64,000 nucleotides of DNA from positions 62,001 to 126,000 of IMG/VR virus record IMGVR_UViG_3300025030_000003; one strand, written 5' to 3'. This stretch comes from a virus. The notes under the pieces were generated by a model. That model had not been told where the DNA came from. It did not search any database and saw nothing but the letters and a program-made list of their open reading frames with translations. Shown one piece after another: positions 13,584-20,910 of this stretch. Both the position numbers and the translations under genes were made by a program. Numbering within the stretch: position 1 is the stretch's first letter; the number at the start of each line of letters is the position of its first letter.

Positions 13584-14036
13584 TTATACTTCTATACAAT
13601 GTTGTTTAAATACTTTTAAATCAAATAGAAAATTTTTACTATTACTGTTAGCATCTCCACCAACTACTATGGTTTTAAATAATTTATTAACTATCATATT
13701 CTTAAGTTCTTTTGTAGGAATAAGATAGAGGCTTGCCTTATCTTCCGATTCGTGTATCTTGAAGCAGTACATGTCAGCCTCTGAAGTTTGAATGCCTGAA
13801 GCCTTACCTCTGCATTCATACTCTACTCCTACGTTTCCTGTTCTTGCACAGGTAAAATCTTGTTTAACTTCTACCTTTAGGTATGTTCCTTTCTTGGTAT
13901 AGAATAAGATATCATATTTATTATCGTGATTGTACCTTACAAAATCGCATCCATACTTTTCGCATATAGCACATGCAACTTCATATTCACATTGTTCCGC
14001 TAATTCTTTATCCTTTGTGTAGTTGTAGTGATTCAT
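13584..14036 (-). CDS. PD-(D/E)XK-like nuclease
   Basis: 150 aa. KYDILFYTKKGTYLKVEVKQD (residues about 43-63) gives the D-x(n)-E-x-K core of restriction-like nucleases; VEYECRGKASGIQTSEADMY resembles the segment following the core in small phage members, where the chain inspects its substrate type. Could act in recombination or host-DNA cutting. A promoter lies just upstream and SD AGGAGA precedes the ATG. Confidence 0.68.
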   Translation of the reverse strand: MNHYNYTKDKELAEQCEYEVACAICEKYGCDFVRYNHDNKYDILFYTKKGTYLKVEVKQDFTCARTGNVGVEYECRGKASGIQTSEADMYCFKIHESEDKASLYLIPTKELKNMIVNKLFKTIVVGGDANSNSKNFLFDLKVFKQHCIEV

Positions 14037-14067
14037 TTACTGTCTCCTACTTTATTTATATATAATT

Positions 14068-14096
14068 ATAATAGCATAAATTAAAATAGAATGCAA
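14068..14096 (-). promoter_or_regulatory. Sigma70-type promoter for the nuclease gene
   Basis: TTGCAT (14091-14096), 17-nt spacer, TATTAT (14068-14073) with an upstream TGC. About 30 nt of leader before the ATG at 14036. Confidence 0.72.
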
Positions 14097-14113
14097 GTAT
14101 ATGTTAAGTTATA

Positions 14114-14377
14114 TTAATTTTCTACGACAAATCTAACTTTACATCCAGTACAGATTGTCATATCTGTAAGAATAGTTAAAGGCTCATAATAATAAGTCTC
14201 TTTTCCACATTTGGGACAACGACTTAGTTTTTTTAAATTTTTCGGAATAAATTTAGTAATCTTTAATTTTCTTAATAAATTAATGAAAAATATTTTCAAT
14301 CTATGCTTTTTATAATAAGCTAGATAAAACATGTTTAGGTCTAACAAATATTTTCCAAAGGCATCTCTAAAATTCAA
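14114..14377 (-). CDS. Zinc-ribbon protein, 87 aa
   Basis: Basic helical first half (KKHRLKIFFINLLRKLKITKFIPK), then CPKCGKETYYYE...TICTGCKVRF, a four-Cys zinc ribbon at residues 54-82. Probably nucleic-acid or protein binding. No assigned role. Confidence 0.7.
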   Translation of the reverse strand: MNFRDAFGKYLLDLNMFYLAYYKKHRLKIFFINLLRKLKITKFIPKNLKKLSRCPKCGKETYYYEPLTILTDMTICTGCKVRFVVEN

Positions 14378-14387
14378 TTCAATCTCC

Positions 14388-15131
14388 TTATATTAAACTA
14401 AGTCCATAGTTTATCATAGTTATCTTTGCATTAACATAGGCTAAAGCATATTGTTGATTAGCTACAGCATATCCTCCGTTAGTTTGAATAGAGGTTACAT
14501 AAGCATTCCAAGCTTGAGAAGTAGCAGAAGAATTATAAACCTCTACGGCATAATTAAAAGTATAATTATCTGGAGCATATCCTCCTAGTATAATATCTGA
14601 CTCTGAATCACAACACATGTTAGCTAGGTTATGGGAACACATAGCAGCGTGAATAGAGGTATTAGCATTAGCAGAATCAACTATACTATTATAAACATTA
14701 ACAGCATCTTCTTGCATATTAACCACAGTATGAACATTAGTATCCTCACTATTCACAGCCTTAGCTACAGAAGCAGCCATACTAGCACCTTCTGAAGCAG
14801 TAGAAGCTCTCGAAGAATTTTCCACAGTTTGATTACTGAGATAAGCTACAGCAGAGGCTAAAGCTTCAGAGGGTCTTCCATCATTAGGGTAATTTATGAT
14901 AAAACCATTTATACATTGCTGTGTTGCATAAATTCCATACTGTATCTTTTTAGTGCGGTCTAATAATCTTAGTACTACAAAGTTAGCCCAATCATAATGT
15001 TCCTCCGTTACTAATTCATTTATTAATACGGTAGAATCTATTTGGACTTGTACTCCGAAGTAAGATACAGCCCAAGTATATAAATCATTGGGAGCTTTTT
15101 CTTCCCTAAGCCATTGTAATGTTATTTGCAT
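14388..15131 (-). CDS. Imm5-like helical-repeat protein, 247 aa
   Basis: LQWLREEKAPNDLYTWAVSYFG at the N-terminus, then ATQQCINGFIINYPNDGRPSEAL, similar to the Imm5-type putative immunity proteins (P-x-D-x-RP-x-EAI followed by Ala-rich helices). Ala-, Asn- and Ser-rich afterwards. In phages such proteins often sit near fibre genes. Could be an immunity-type or structural protein; undecided. Confidence 0.55.
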   Translation of the reverse strand: MQITLQWLREEKAPNDLYTWAVSYFGVQVQIDSTVLINELVTEEHYDWANFVVLRLLDRTKKIQYGIYATQQCINGFIINYPNDGRPSEALASAVAYLSNQTVENSSRASTASEGASMAASVAKAVNSEDTNVHTVVNMQEDAVNVYNSIVDSANANTSIHAAMCSHNLANMCCDSESDIILGGYAPDNYTFNYAVEVYNSSATSQAWNAYVTSIQTNGGYAVANQQYALAYVNAKITMINYGLSLI

Positions 15132-15141
15132 TTAGTCTCCT

Positions 15142-15420
15142 TTACTTATATTTATCATATTTAAATGTTAAATTTGATTTCGGCTCGTCATCGATTATTT
15201 CAGTAAGTTCCCTCATCATGAGAGCTTTAGTTTCCCACTCTTTAAATTGTTCCTCGGTCATTATTTCGTAGTCTTGATGCTCAAGATAAAATTCTATGAA
15301 ATAAGATTCTTCATTACATCCCGCTAAATCACTACCTGCAAAGCAAGAGAGTACCTCTCCGTCTTCGTATTTCATAAGATAATGTCCACTATCAGGACTT
15401 GTTAAATATACTTTATTCAT
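15142..15420 (-). CDS. MxEL-tail family protein with extension
   Basis: 92 aa; YEIMTEEQFKEWETKALMMRELT is followed by about 20 polar residues. Ends the middle cluster in transcription order. The upstream junction overlaps by 4 bp. Confidence 0.72.
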   Translation of the reverse strand: MNKVYLTSPDSGHYLMKYEDGEVLSCFAGSDLAGCNEESYFIEFYLEHQDYEIMTEEQFKEWETKALMMRELTEIIDDEPKSNLTFKYDKYK

Positions 15421-15770
15421 GAAACTAATTCCTGCATCATCTTGTATTTATTTAAAATCTCGAAAGCTTCTTTCTGATAATTTAATTCGTATATATCCCA
15501 AGCACCTTTACAATCTCGATATCCTAAAATGGAATCTTCATATTCAGAAGCATATCTGTGTTTATCATGAGGGTATTCTTTGTCCACAGAAAAGTCTTCT
15601 GATATCTCCCATTCTAACCAAGGATAGTCTCTAAAGAAAGAATCTTTAGTTCTATTAGGAGCATGTAAGTATCCCATAATAAATTCTCTCCCTCTATCTC
15701 CTTCATTGAATTCAAGAGCGAGATAAACTTTCTTAGGATTTATATTCGTTTTTGGAGTAAATTTATTCAA
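15417..15770 (-). CDS. MxEL-tail family protein
   Basis: 117 aa, ending ILNKYKMMQELVS. The middle carries acidic and aromatic blocks (FFRDYPWLEWEISEDF). Confidence 0.76.
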   Translation of the reverse strand: MNKFTPKTNINPKKVYLALEFNEGDRGREFIMGYLHAPNRTKDSFFRDYPWLEWEISEDFSVDKEYPHDKHRYASEYEDSILGYRDCKGAWDIYELNYQKEAFEILNKYKMMQELVS

Positions 15771-15994
15771 CCTACCAACTCTCTTAAGTATCTTATTCTT
15801 TCTACCTCTTCTTTATTTTCTAATAGAGTTACACTATTTACATTAAAGAATTCATTATGGTAATCAGAATCATAAAAGTTATGAACTATTTTATAACCAC
15901 TTCTTATAAATTCTTGTCCCCTTCTATTAGTATATAGATATTTACAATGACGGCTTCTTTTCATAATCTGGTCGATACTTGTAATCTTAATCAT
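15767..15994 (-). CDS. MxEL-tail family protein
   Basis: 75 aa, basic N-terminal half (KRSRHCKYLYTNRRGQEF), end NKEEVERIRYLRELVG. ATGA junction downstream. Confidence 0.76.
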   Translation of the reverse strand: MIKITSIDQIMKRSRHCKYLYTNRRGQEFIRSGYKIVHNFYDSDYHNEFFNVNSVTLLENKEEVERIRYLRELVG

Positions 15995-16291
15995 CTAATC
16001 CACCAGTTCCATCATCATTAAAACTCTGGTCATCTCTTCTTTTTCTTCAGGAGAACATTCCCACACATTAGTTATGTATCTGTTATTTATGTGCATTTTA
16101 AGATTAGCTTCGTCCCTTCCTCCTCGACGAGAATGCTCAGAAGGATTCTCAGATACATAAGTAAATTTCCAAATATCAAACAGGGACTTCTCAGCTTTCT
16201 CAAATGTATAATAGCCGATAACTCCATCATCCTCTTTAGAGAAATAAAGCTTATTGTAATCAAATTTATTTATATAATCTATCTTTCTCAT
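15995..16291 (-). CDS. MxEL-tail family protein
   Basis: 98 aa; NKLYFSKEDDGVIGYYTF opening region, ECSPEEKEEMTRVLMMMELVD end. Stop and next ATG abut without overlap. Confidence 0.76.
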   Translation of the reverse strand: MRKIDYINKFDYNKLYFSKEDDGVIGYYTFEKAEKSLFDIWKFTYVSENPSEHSRRGGRDEANLKMHINNRYITNVWECSPEEKEEMTRVLMMMELVD

Positions 16292-16295
16292 TTAA

Positions 16296-16499
16296 TTACT
16301 TTAATTCTTCCAATTCCTTTTTGTACTTTGATTTAATTATAAAAGCAGTTATGGCATAGTAAATAATTGATACTATAGCAAGTGAGATTGTAATCTCACA
16401 CACTGGGAAAGGACTTGCTATAAGAAAAAAAGAAATCCCTATAAGAGTAAATGCCAAGATACAAGATAGTCCACAAGAGTATAATAAAAATTTAAACAT
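16296..16499 (-). CDS. Two-span membrane protein, 67 aa
   Basis: Transmembrane helices at residues 4-28 and 35-56, then a basic end (KSKYKKELEELK). Overlaps the upstream gene by 8 bp; embedded in an MxEL cluster. Confidence 0.7.
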   Translation of the reverse strand: MFKFLLYSCGLSCILAFTLIGISFFLIASPFPVCEITISLAIVSIIYYAITAFIIKSKYKKELEELK

Positions 16500-16791
16500 G
16501 TTTATCTCCTTTTAATATTTCTAATAATAATAGTTTAGCTCTTTTATTCCATTCGTTAAAGTAGTCATCTCCATAACATTCTATTACAGCTTCACAAACT
16601 CTTCTATACTCGTTCTCTAAAATCATACCGTCATTAAGAGCAGTTATAAAATACTCTCTCCAATCAATAGAGAAATTATATCTACTTAATTCGTTCAATG
16701 CTAATGACAAGGGAAGACCGTGAGTATGATAAATCTCATACACTTTCCCTCCGCCTATTACAGATTTACCATCTTCTGTTATCTTAATCAT
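16492..16791 (-). CDS. Hypothetical protein, 99 aa
   Basis: Mostly helical in the second half (VCEAVIECYGDDYFNEWNKRAKLLLLEIL). Lacks the tail motif and may be a cargo gene in the cluster. Confidence 0.68.
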   Translation of the reverse strand: MIKITEDGKSVIGGGKVYEIYHTHGLPLSLALNELSRYNFSIDWREYFITALNDGMILENEYRRVCEAVIECYGDDYFNEWNKRAKLLLLEILKGDKHV

Positions 16792-17049
16792 TTAATTTAT
16801 CAACTCCATCATTACTAATTTTCTATCTATTTCTTCTTGGTCTAGTATGTAATTTTTAACATGTCCAGACTTACATAACTGATTATAAATGTCTTCCATG
16901 CTATAAAATCCAGTGCCTATTTCATGCAGTCCTTTAGGGGTTACAGCATAATGCCTGACTCTACTTCCTTCTTTAACGTAGAGTGAATCAGCCTCTATTC
17001 CTTCCATGTATATTTTTGTTATATCATTCCAACTGTAGAATTTAGCCAC
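16792..17049 (-). CDS. MxEL-tail family protein
   Basis: 85 aa; DSLYVKEGSRVRHYAVTPKGLHEIG in the middle, LDQEEIDRKLVMMELIN end. Directly adjoins both neighbours. Confidence 0.76.
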   Translation of the reverse strand: MAKFYSWNDITKIYMEGIEADSLYVKEGSRVRHYAVTPKGLHEIGTGFYSMEDIYNQLCKSGHVKNYILDQEEIDRKLVMMELIN

Positions 17050-17342
17050 TATTCTTCTATTCCTTGGAACAAGTCCATTATCTGTATTTTGTAATCTCCC
17101 ATAGCTTCTATAAGCTTAGGGTCTAAAGTACTTGGAGTATTCTCGTCTATGATGGCATAGAGTTTTACCCAATCCACTCTTAGGTTAGTAGAGATGGCTG
17201 TTTGTAAAAACACTATAGTAGCTTGAGAGGCTGCTCTGAGATAGTTAAATTCAGTTCCGTTCTCGCATCCCATCATCATATCATAAGACAGGGCTTTAAT
17301 TAGGTCTATTACTCCTGCGTAAACTTCTTGTTTATCTGTCAT
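17049..17342 (-). CDS. Hypothetical helical protein, 97 aa
   Basis: No tail motif. Helical, with ASQATIVFLQTAISTNLRVDW in the centre. SD GGAG is 7 nt before the ATG, and a near-perfect promoter (17393-17420) precedes it by about 50 nt, so it may be transcribed separately. Confidence 0.7.
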   Translation of the reverse strand: MTDKQEVYAGVIDLIKALSYDMMMGCENGTEFNYLRAASQATIVFLQTAISTNLRVDWVKLYAIIDENTPSTLDPKLIEAMGDYKIQIMDLFQGIEE

Positions 17343-17472
17343 GGTTTTTCTCCATTATCATATTTATGAAATCATAAGGTTTATATAATTTCATTATATC
17401 AAATGTTCTTTCTTTGTCAAGACTAACTTGTTCTCTTTCTTGTATTGGTCTTGGTTCTATTAATACTTTCAT
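17332..17472 (-). CDS. Microprotein, 46 aa
   Basis: ATG at 17472 in an ATGA junction with the upstream tail remnant, whose codons give the SD AAGGAG. MKVLIEPRPIQEREQV start. A consensus promoter lies inside its frame, so it may be partly leader DNA. Confidence 0.5.
   Translation of the reverse strand: MKVLIEPRPIQEREQVSLDKERTFDIMKLYKPYDFINMIMEKNHDR
17393..17420 (-). promoter_or_regulatory. Near-consensus promoter inside a small ORF
   Basis: TTGACA (17415-17420), 16-nt spacer, TATAAT (17393-17398) with upstream TGA. The -35 and flanks resemble the promoter at 10175-10203. Would express the gene at 17049-17342 from within the cluster. Confidence 0.7.
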
Positions 17473-17546
17473 TCAATCAGCTCCTTCATTATCAGCTCTT
17501 TTTCAAATTCTTCTTTTGTTAAGATATCTAAACTAAAATATGTTAT
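17469..17546 (-). pseudogene. Remnant of an MxEL-tail gene
   Basis: 25 codons: TYFSLDILTKEEF followed by a complete tail (ELIMKELIE). At the place where other members have TCATGA the sequence is TCATAA, so the ATG is ATA. The N-terminal YF and C-terminal tail are joined with the middle missing: an internal deletion plus start loss. Confidence 0.65.
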
Positions 17547-17836
17547 GATATTAATTCCTGAATTAAAAGATGTCTATTGACTTCTTCCATCATTTCTTCG
17601 TAGGAACTAAATTGTTTAACTACCTTATATTTACATACTGTATTTATATGTACATTTTCTGAAATAAGATAACCATCTCTTACTCTTTCTTCACTCTGAG
17701 TTCTTTCAAATTCATTAGCTTTACCAAATCTAAAAGCATAGGATTTATATGTTTCTTTATACGAGAAAGAACCTCCGACAGGGGATACAAATTCATCGTT
17801 TAGGAAAGGTTGAACTTGTACATAAAAATTAGTCAT
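17543..17836 (-). CDS. MxEL-tail family protein
   Basis: 97 aa, opening MTNFYVQVQPF, ending SYEEMMEEVNRHLLIQELIS (Met of the tail replaced by Ile). Overlaps the upstream gene by 8 bp. Confidence 0.76.
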   Translation of the reverse strand: MTNFYVQVQPFLNDEFVSPVGGSFSYKETYKSYAFRFGKANEFERTQSEERVRDGYLISENVHINTVCKYKVVKQFSSYEEMMEEVNRHLLIQELIS

Positions 17837-18266
17837 TGATTAACTCTTCCATAACGTACTTGGATAAAAATATATCTTCTCCTTTACTTAACATAGGTTG
17901 AAAACGCTCTTTGCAATCTTCGAAAGAATCAAATAAGAGTTTTATAACAGGTTTTGAATTTGTATATAATCTTATCAAATCGTAAAATAAATCTGACCTG
18001 TTAGTATTTATACGCTCCCATCTTTGAGATTTCAAAGTATGAATGTATCGGGGATAAAATCCTATCATACTAAAATCTTCTCTACAAGAATATCTTATAG
18101 GCATTAGTCCCGTAAACTTCTTATTAAATACTTCTACGAAATAGCTCATGCTAGAATAGAAGATACTGTTATCTAAGCGTTCTTTTTCTATCATAGGTTT
18201 TATAGTGAGTTCGTACCAAACATCTTGGAACTTTAACTTCTGTACAAGTAGCTCATGTCTATTCAC
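17829..18266 (-). CDS. MxEL-tail family protein, 145 aa
   Basis: One of the longer members; ends FLSKYVMEELIND, two residues past the usual end. Middle rich in Phe, Tyr and Arg. Confidence 0.74.
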   Translation of the reverse strand: MNRHELLVQKLKFQDVWYELTIKPMIEKERLDNSIFYSSMSYFVEVFNKKFTGLMPIRYSCREDFSMIGFYPRYIHTLKSQRWERINTNRSDLFYDLIRLYTNSKPVIKLLFDSFEDCKERFQPMLSKGEDIFLSKYVMEELIND

Positions 18267-18559
18267 GATACAAGTTCCTTCATCGATATCAATAATAACA
18301 TTTCTTCTTTTGTAAAATCTTCTGTCTCATCAGTTTCATAATAAACAATAGTAAAATTAATAAACCTGTCTCCTAAGCGTTCCGCTGATGTTAGAGCCTC
18401 TTTCATAAAGTTTTCATTTATTACAAACTGTTCTCCGAAATGGAAAGGTTGGTAAGTTAGTACTTTGTAGCTAAAACCCATATAGGAAGTATCTCTATTC
18501 TCTGGGAAATAGTGAGAACTATAGTAATTAACTTTTATAATTTTAGGTTGTCCAATCAT
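18263..18559 (-). CDS. MxEL-tail family protein with a close paralogue at 23.5 kb
   Basis: 98 aa. The segment FMKEALTSAERLGDRFINF aligns with FMAEALSFAEKLGDSFIRF of the 23462-23713 product, linking two distant clusters. End LISMKELVS. Confidence 0.78.
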   Translation of the reverse strand: MIGQPKIIKVNYYSSHYFPENRDTSYMGFSYKVLTYQPFHFGEQFVINENFMKEALTSAERLGDRFINFTIVYYETDETEDFTKEEMLLLISMKELVS

Positions 18560-18759
18560 GATACTAATTCCTTCATACAGAAATAAGCAGATACCTGTTC
18601 TTTAGTAACTTCCATACCTCTTTCTCTTTCATCTAAGGGAAACATGTTCTGAGTAGCAACCCATCTCTTTGTATGATGAGAATACCAGTAAGTATTCTTG
18701 GTTCCTACTTTATATATCAAAGGTTTATATCCATCTAAATTAGGAGAGTAGTACTTCAT
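18556..18759 (-). CDS. MxEL-tail family protein
   Basis: 67 aa, compact: MKYYSPNLDGYKPLIYKVG start, EVTKEQVSAYFCMKELVS end. Its junction (minus strand AATTAGTATCATGA) recurs at several other junctions. Confidence 0.78.
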   Translation of the reverse strand: MKYYSPNLDGYKPLIYKVGTKNTYWYSHHTKRWVATQNMFPLDERERGMEVTKEQVSAYFCMKELVS

Positions 18760-18989
18760 ACCAACAGTTCCTTAAGCATACAGGGAGCTAAAGCTTTACC
18801 TTCCGATATCTCATTAACAATATAACCTTGTTCTTCCCAATATAATAGAAACTCTTCAGCAGGGTACCAAGATTTCATCCACAAGGGGTTATCACAATTA
18901 TCGTAGAAATGGATAGAACCGTCTTCCGAAATCCTATAGACTTTCAAAAGTTCTTTACTTCTCTTACTAATTACTTCGTAATACTTCAC
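18756..18989 (-). CDS. MxEL-tail family protein
   Basis: 77 aa, MKYYEVISKRSKELL start, EISEGKALAPCMLKELLV end with one residue inserted between Met and Lys-Glu. Confidence 0.76.
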   Translation of the reverse strand: MKYYEVISKRSKELLKVYRISEDGSIHFYDNCDNPLWMKSWYPAEEFLLYWEEQGYIVNEISEGKALAPCMLKELLV

Positions 18990-19189
18990 GATACTACCTC
19001 ATAGTTTCTTACAGGTTGCATATCCTTAGCTCTGAATAAAGCCTTATGTCCGTTCTTATATTCAATCAATTTGTATAATCCGCCTTTAGTACCTTCACAG
19101 TAGTAATAGTATTTAGATTCTCCTTGTCTGAAAACATTAGGATATTCTTGTTGAACATCTACTACATGTGTTACTTTTACTTTAAGCAT
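18986..19189 (-). CDS. Divergent MxEL-cluster protein
   Basis: 67 aa, first gene after the promoter at 19218-19246, SD AAGGAGATATTA. YYYYCEGTKGGLYKL is typical of the family body, but the end is VRNYEVVS, a degenerate tail. Confidence 0.7.
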   Translation of the reverse strand: MLKVKVTHVVDVQQEYPNVFRQGESKYYYYCEGTKGGLYKLIEYKNGHKALFRAKDMQPVRNYEVVS

Positions 19190-19217
19190 TAATATCTCCT
19201 TGATTAACTATATAATT

Positions 19218-19246
19218 AGATTATCATAGCCAAAACAAGAAGTCAA
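19218..19246 (-). promoter_or_regulatory. Promoter of the middle MxEL cluster
   Basis: TTGACT (19241-19246), 17-nt spacer, TAATCT (19218-19223) with TGA before it. Preceded by the recurrent GTAACA...TTACA block. Confidence 0.68.
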
Positions 19247-19264
19247 TGGTATGTAAAGAAATTG

Positions 19265-19399
19265 TTACACTGTAGGTACTTCTATTATAATAGAGAACAC
19301 ACCCTCATCTACCGAGACGTTTTCTCTGGAGGTCAATTCTTTTATGAGTGCTTCTTTAGAAAATAGTTTAAGTATCTCTATTTTATCTTCTTTAATCAT
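19265..19399 (-). CDS. Small phage protein, 44 aa
   Basis: ATG at 19399 overlaps the end of the upstream gene. MIKEDKIEILKLFSKEALIKELTSRENV...FSIIIEVPTV follows the layout F-S-x-E-x-L-x-EL-x-R-x-V seen in many small phage proteins. Confidence 0.65.
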   Translation of the reverse strand: MIKEDKIEILKLFSKEALIKELTSRENVSVDEGVFSIIIEVPTV

Positions 19400-19502
19400 T
19401 CTTATCAACTATTCCCAGTATCTTAACCTTCTTATTTCTATCGGCTATGAGTGCAATACTTCTAACATAGTCAAATTGCTCAGGAGGTATTTTATATTTC
19501 AT
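19392..19502 (-). CDS. Microprotein, 36 aa
   Basis: ATG at 19502 with SD AAGGAAG; MKYKIPPEQFDYVRSI start, ILGIVDKND end. Overlaps the next gene by 8 bp. Between 19503 and 19582 I see only two near-repeats of TCGAAAAA[GC]ATTAA. Confidence 0.6.
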   Translation of the reverse strand: MKYKIPPEQFDYVRSIALIADRNKKVKILGIVDKND

Positions 19503-19582
19503 TGTTTCTTCCTTAATGTTTTTCGATACGAGTTATAATTTATTAACAGTTCTCGACTTAGTTTAATCTTTTTCGACTTTAT

Positions 19583-19813
19583 TTATCTTAACAAGAAGCT
19601 ATGTTTAAGAAGTCTTTTTAATTCCAAACAGTGGTACTTAAGGTAGACAAGTTCTGTTTCTCTGTCAATATCTTTATAGGTTTTGATAAAGTAACTTCTT
19701 GTTTTTATTGCATATAAGAAAGATGCTACTAATGCACAGTGGTTTTGTTTATTCTTACTTATCTCTCTTAATTCTACACTACTTCCAGACTTAGTTCCAT
19801 TTTGAGTACCCAT
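19583..19813 (-). CDS. Hypothetical basic protein, 76 aa
   Basis: Polar N-terminus, then helical ALVASFLYAIKTRSYFIK and a Leu/Lys-rich end. TAATG-type junction with the upstream gene. Not recognised. Confidence 0.6.
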   Translation of the reverse strand: MGTQNGTKSGSSVELREISKNKQNHCALVASFLYAIKTRSYFIKTYKDIDRETELVYLKYHCLELKRLLKHSFLLR

Positions 19814-20010
19814 TATTTCTTTCCTTGTGTTAAATTAAAACAGTAATCCAATATTCTTTCATTAGTGTCGTTGATTCTGTATCCCATTACAACACCACTA
19901 TCACTTATAAAGAAATCCGTAGGATATTTTATTTCTTCATTTAAGAATATCGTTACTTCTTTCTTAACAACTATATTTCCGTGTCTGGGTTTAGCAACAT
20001 ATTCAAACAT
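19813..20010 (-). CDS. Hypothetical protein, 65 aa
   Basis: Start at ATG 20010 (MFEYVAKPRHGN), which overlaps the upstream stop and follows AAGGAAG; a frame opening at 20040 is less likely. Beta-rich. Confidence 0.65.
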   Translation of the reverse strand: MFEYVAKPRHGNIVVKKEVTIFLNEEIKYPTDFFISDSGVVMGYRINDTNERILDYCFNLTQGKK

Positions 20011-20197
20011 TTTTAGTTTCTTCCTTTTCTTTATTCTCATGATGTCTTACATAAGCATCATAGAACATTCTTAAGAAATAAAATCCACACATAATACAAA
20101 GGATGCCCCAGAAATATTCACCTGATTTTAAATCGTTGAACCCAATATATAAATCCATGAAAGATAAAAATAAAAGAAAAACTTGTACTCCAGTCAT
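20003..20197 (-). CDS. Membrane protein, 64 aa
   Basis: Two hydrophobic segments (VFLLFLSFMDLYIGF and YFWGILCIMCGFYFLRMF) and a charged C-terminal tail (HHENKEKEETKNV). Confidence 0.7.
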   Translation of the reverse strand: MTGVQVFLLFLSFMDLYIGFNDLKSGEYFWGILCIMCGFYFLRMFYDAYVRHHENKEKEETKNV

Positions 20198-20425
20198 TTA
20201 ATTATTCACATACCTTTCCCTATCGGATTGTATCTGTCTTCTTACAATCTTAAGGTCTTCTTCATCACCTGTTATTCTAATACGATAATCTTCAAAGAAT
20301 AAACCAGAGTCTTTCTCATATTCTACCCTTACATTATCATATTTAAAATCTAAAGCTCTTAAGTAACTTCCAAAGTTAGCAAGCTTAGTACATTCAACAG
20401 TAAATTTTAATACAGCCTCTGCCAT
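20198..20425 (-). CDS. Hypothetical protein, 75 aa
   Basis: Single domain, beta then helix (EEDLKIVRRQIQSDRERY). SD AAGGAGA and promoter 20446-20474 upstream. Not recognised. Confidence 0.7.
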   Translation of the reverse strand: MAEAVLKFTVECTKLANFGSYLRALDFKYDNVRVEYEKDSGLFFEDYRIRITGDEEDLKIVRRQIQSDRERYVNN

Positions 20426-20445
20426 TAATTTCTCCTTGTATATTC

Positions 20446-20474
20446 ATCATATACTATATTGAATTATACTACAA
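20446..20474 (-). promoter_or_regulatory. Promoter with GTAACA block
   Basis: TTGTAG (20469-20474), 17-nt spacer, TATGAT (20446-20451). The block GTAACAGTTTAGTTAC with ACAAACAC lies directly upstream. Confidence 0.66.
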
Positions 20475-20484
20475 GTGTTTGTAA

Positions 20485-20814
20485 CTAAACTGTTACTAAT
20501 TCTTTTCTTCTGAGTCGAGAAACAATTCCTAAAAGTCCTTGATGTAGTAAAACATGTTCGTCATGAGACATTATTTGTAAGTTAGAAATATGATTATTAG
20601 ACTTATTTAAATCTCTATGATGTACCTCATATCCATCGGGAATTTCAATATCCATTGCTAAGAAGAGTAATCTGTGTTCTAGGATTAAGAAACTTCCTTC
20701 GTCTCCTTTGTACCTAACTAACACATACCCGTTATGAGTAATTTTTCTTTCTCCTTCTCTAAATACTTTCTTAACTAGCTCTTTGTCTCTAGTAAGTCTT
20801 TTAATACTTGCCAT
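20485..20814 (-). CDS. HNH endonuclease
   Basis: 109 aa. EVHHRDLNKSNNHISNLQIMSHDEHVLLH (residues 63-91) contains the two His and Asn of the HNH beta-beta-metal fold. Free-standing HNH enzymes in phages are usually homing-type nicking or cutting enzymes. Basic N-terminus may contact DNA. Has its own promoter-leader unit. Confidence 0.8.
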   Translation of the reverse strand: MASIKRLTRDKELVKKVFREGERKITHNGYVLVRYKGDEGSFLILEHRLLFLAMDIEIPDGYEVHHRDLNKSNNHISNLQIMSHDEHVLLHQGLLGIVSRLRRKELVTV

Positions 20815-20845
20815 TAAAATCTCCTTGTCTTAATCTTATATATTT

Positions 20846-20874
20846 AGCATAACAAAAAGAAGACTATATTTCAA
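20846..20874 (-). promoter_or_regulatory. Promoter embedded in a terminator
   Basis: TTGAAA (20869-20874) lies in the loop and stem edge of the terminator, spacer 17 containing the T-run, TATGCT at 20846-20851. Followed by the shared leader (TATATAAG.TTAAGACAAGGAGA). Confidence 0.68.
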
Positions 20875-20882
20875 GTCTTCTT
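20850..20882 (-). terminator. Rho-independent terminator of the beta-helix gene
   Basis: Nine-bp stem AAGAAGACT (20857-20865 with 20874-20882), 8-nt loop, then TTTTTGTT on the minus strand. Confidence 0.78.
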
Positions 20883-20910
20883 ATATAAGTTTGTTACAAT
20901 TATTTACAGA

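Noticed and set aside
19344-19538. Plus-strand frame of 64 codons
   Set aside because: Two minus-strand small genes with SD and overlapping junction cover it and match the genome-wide gene direction.
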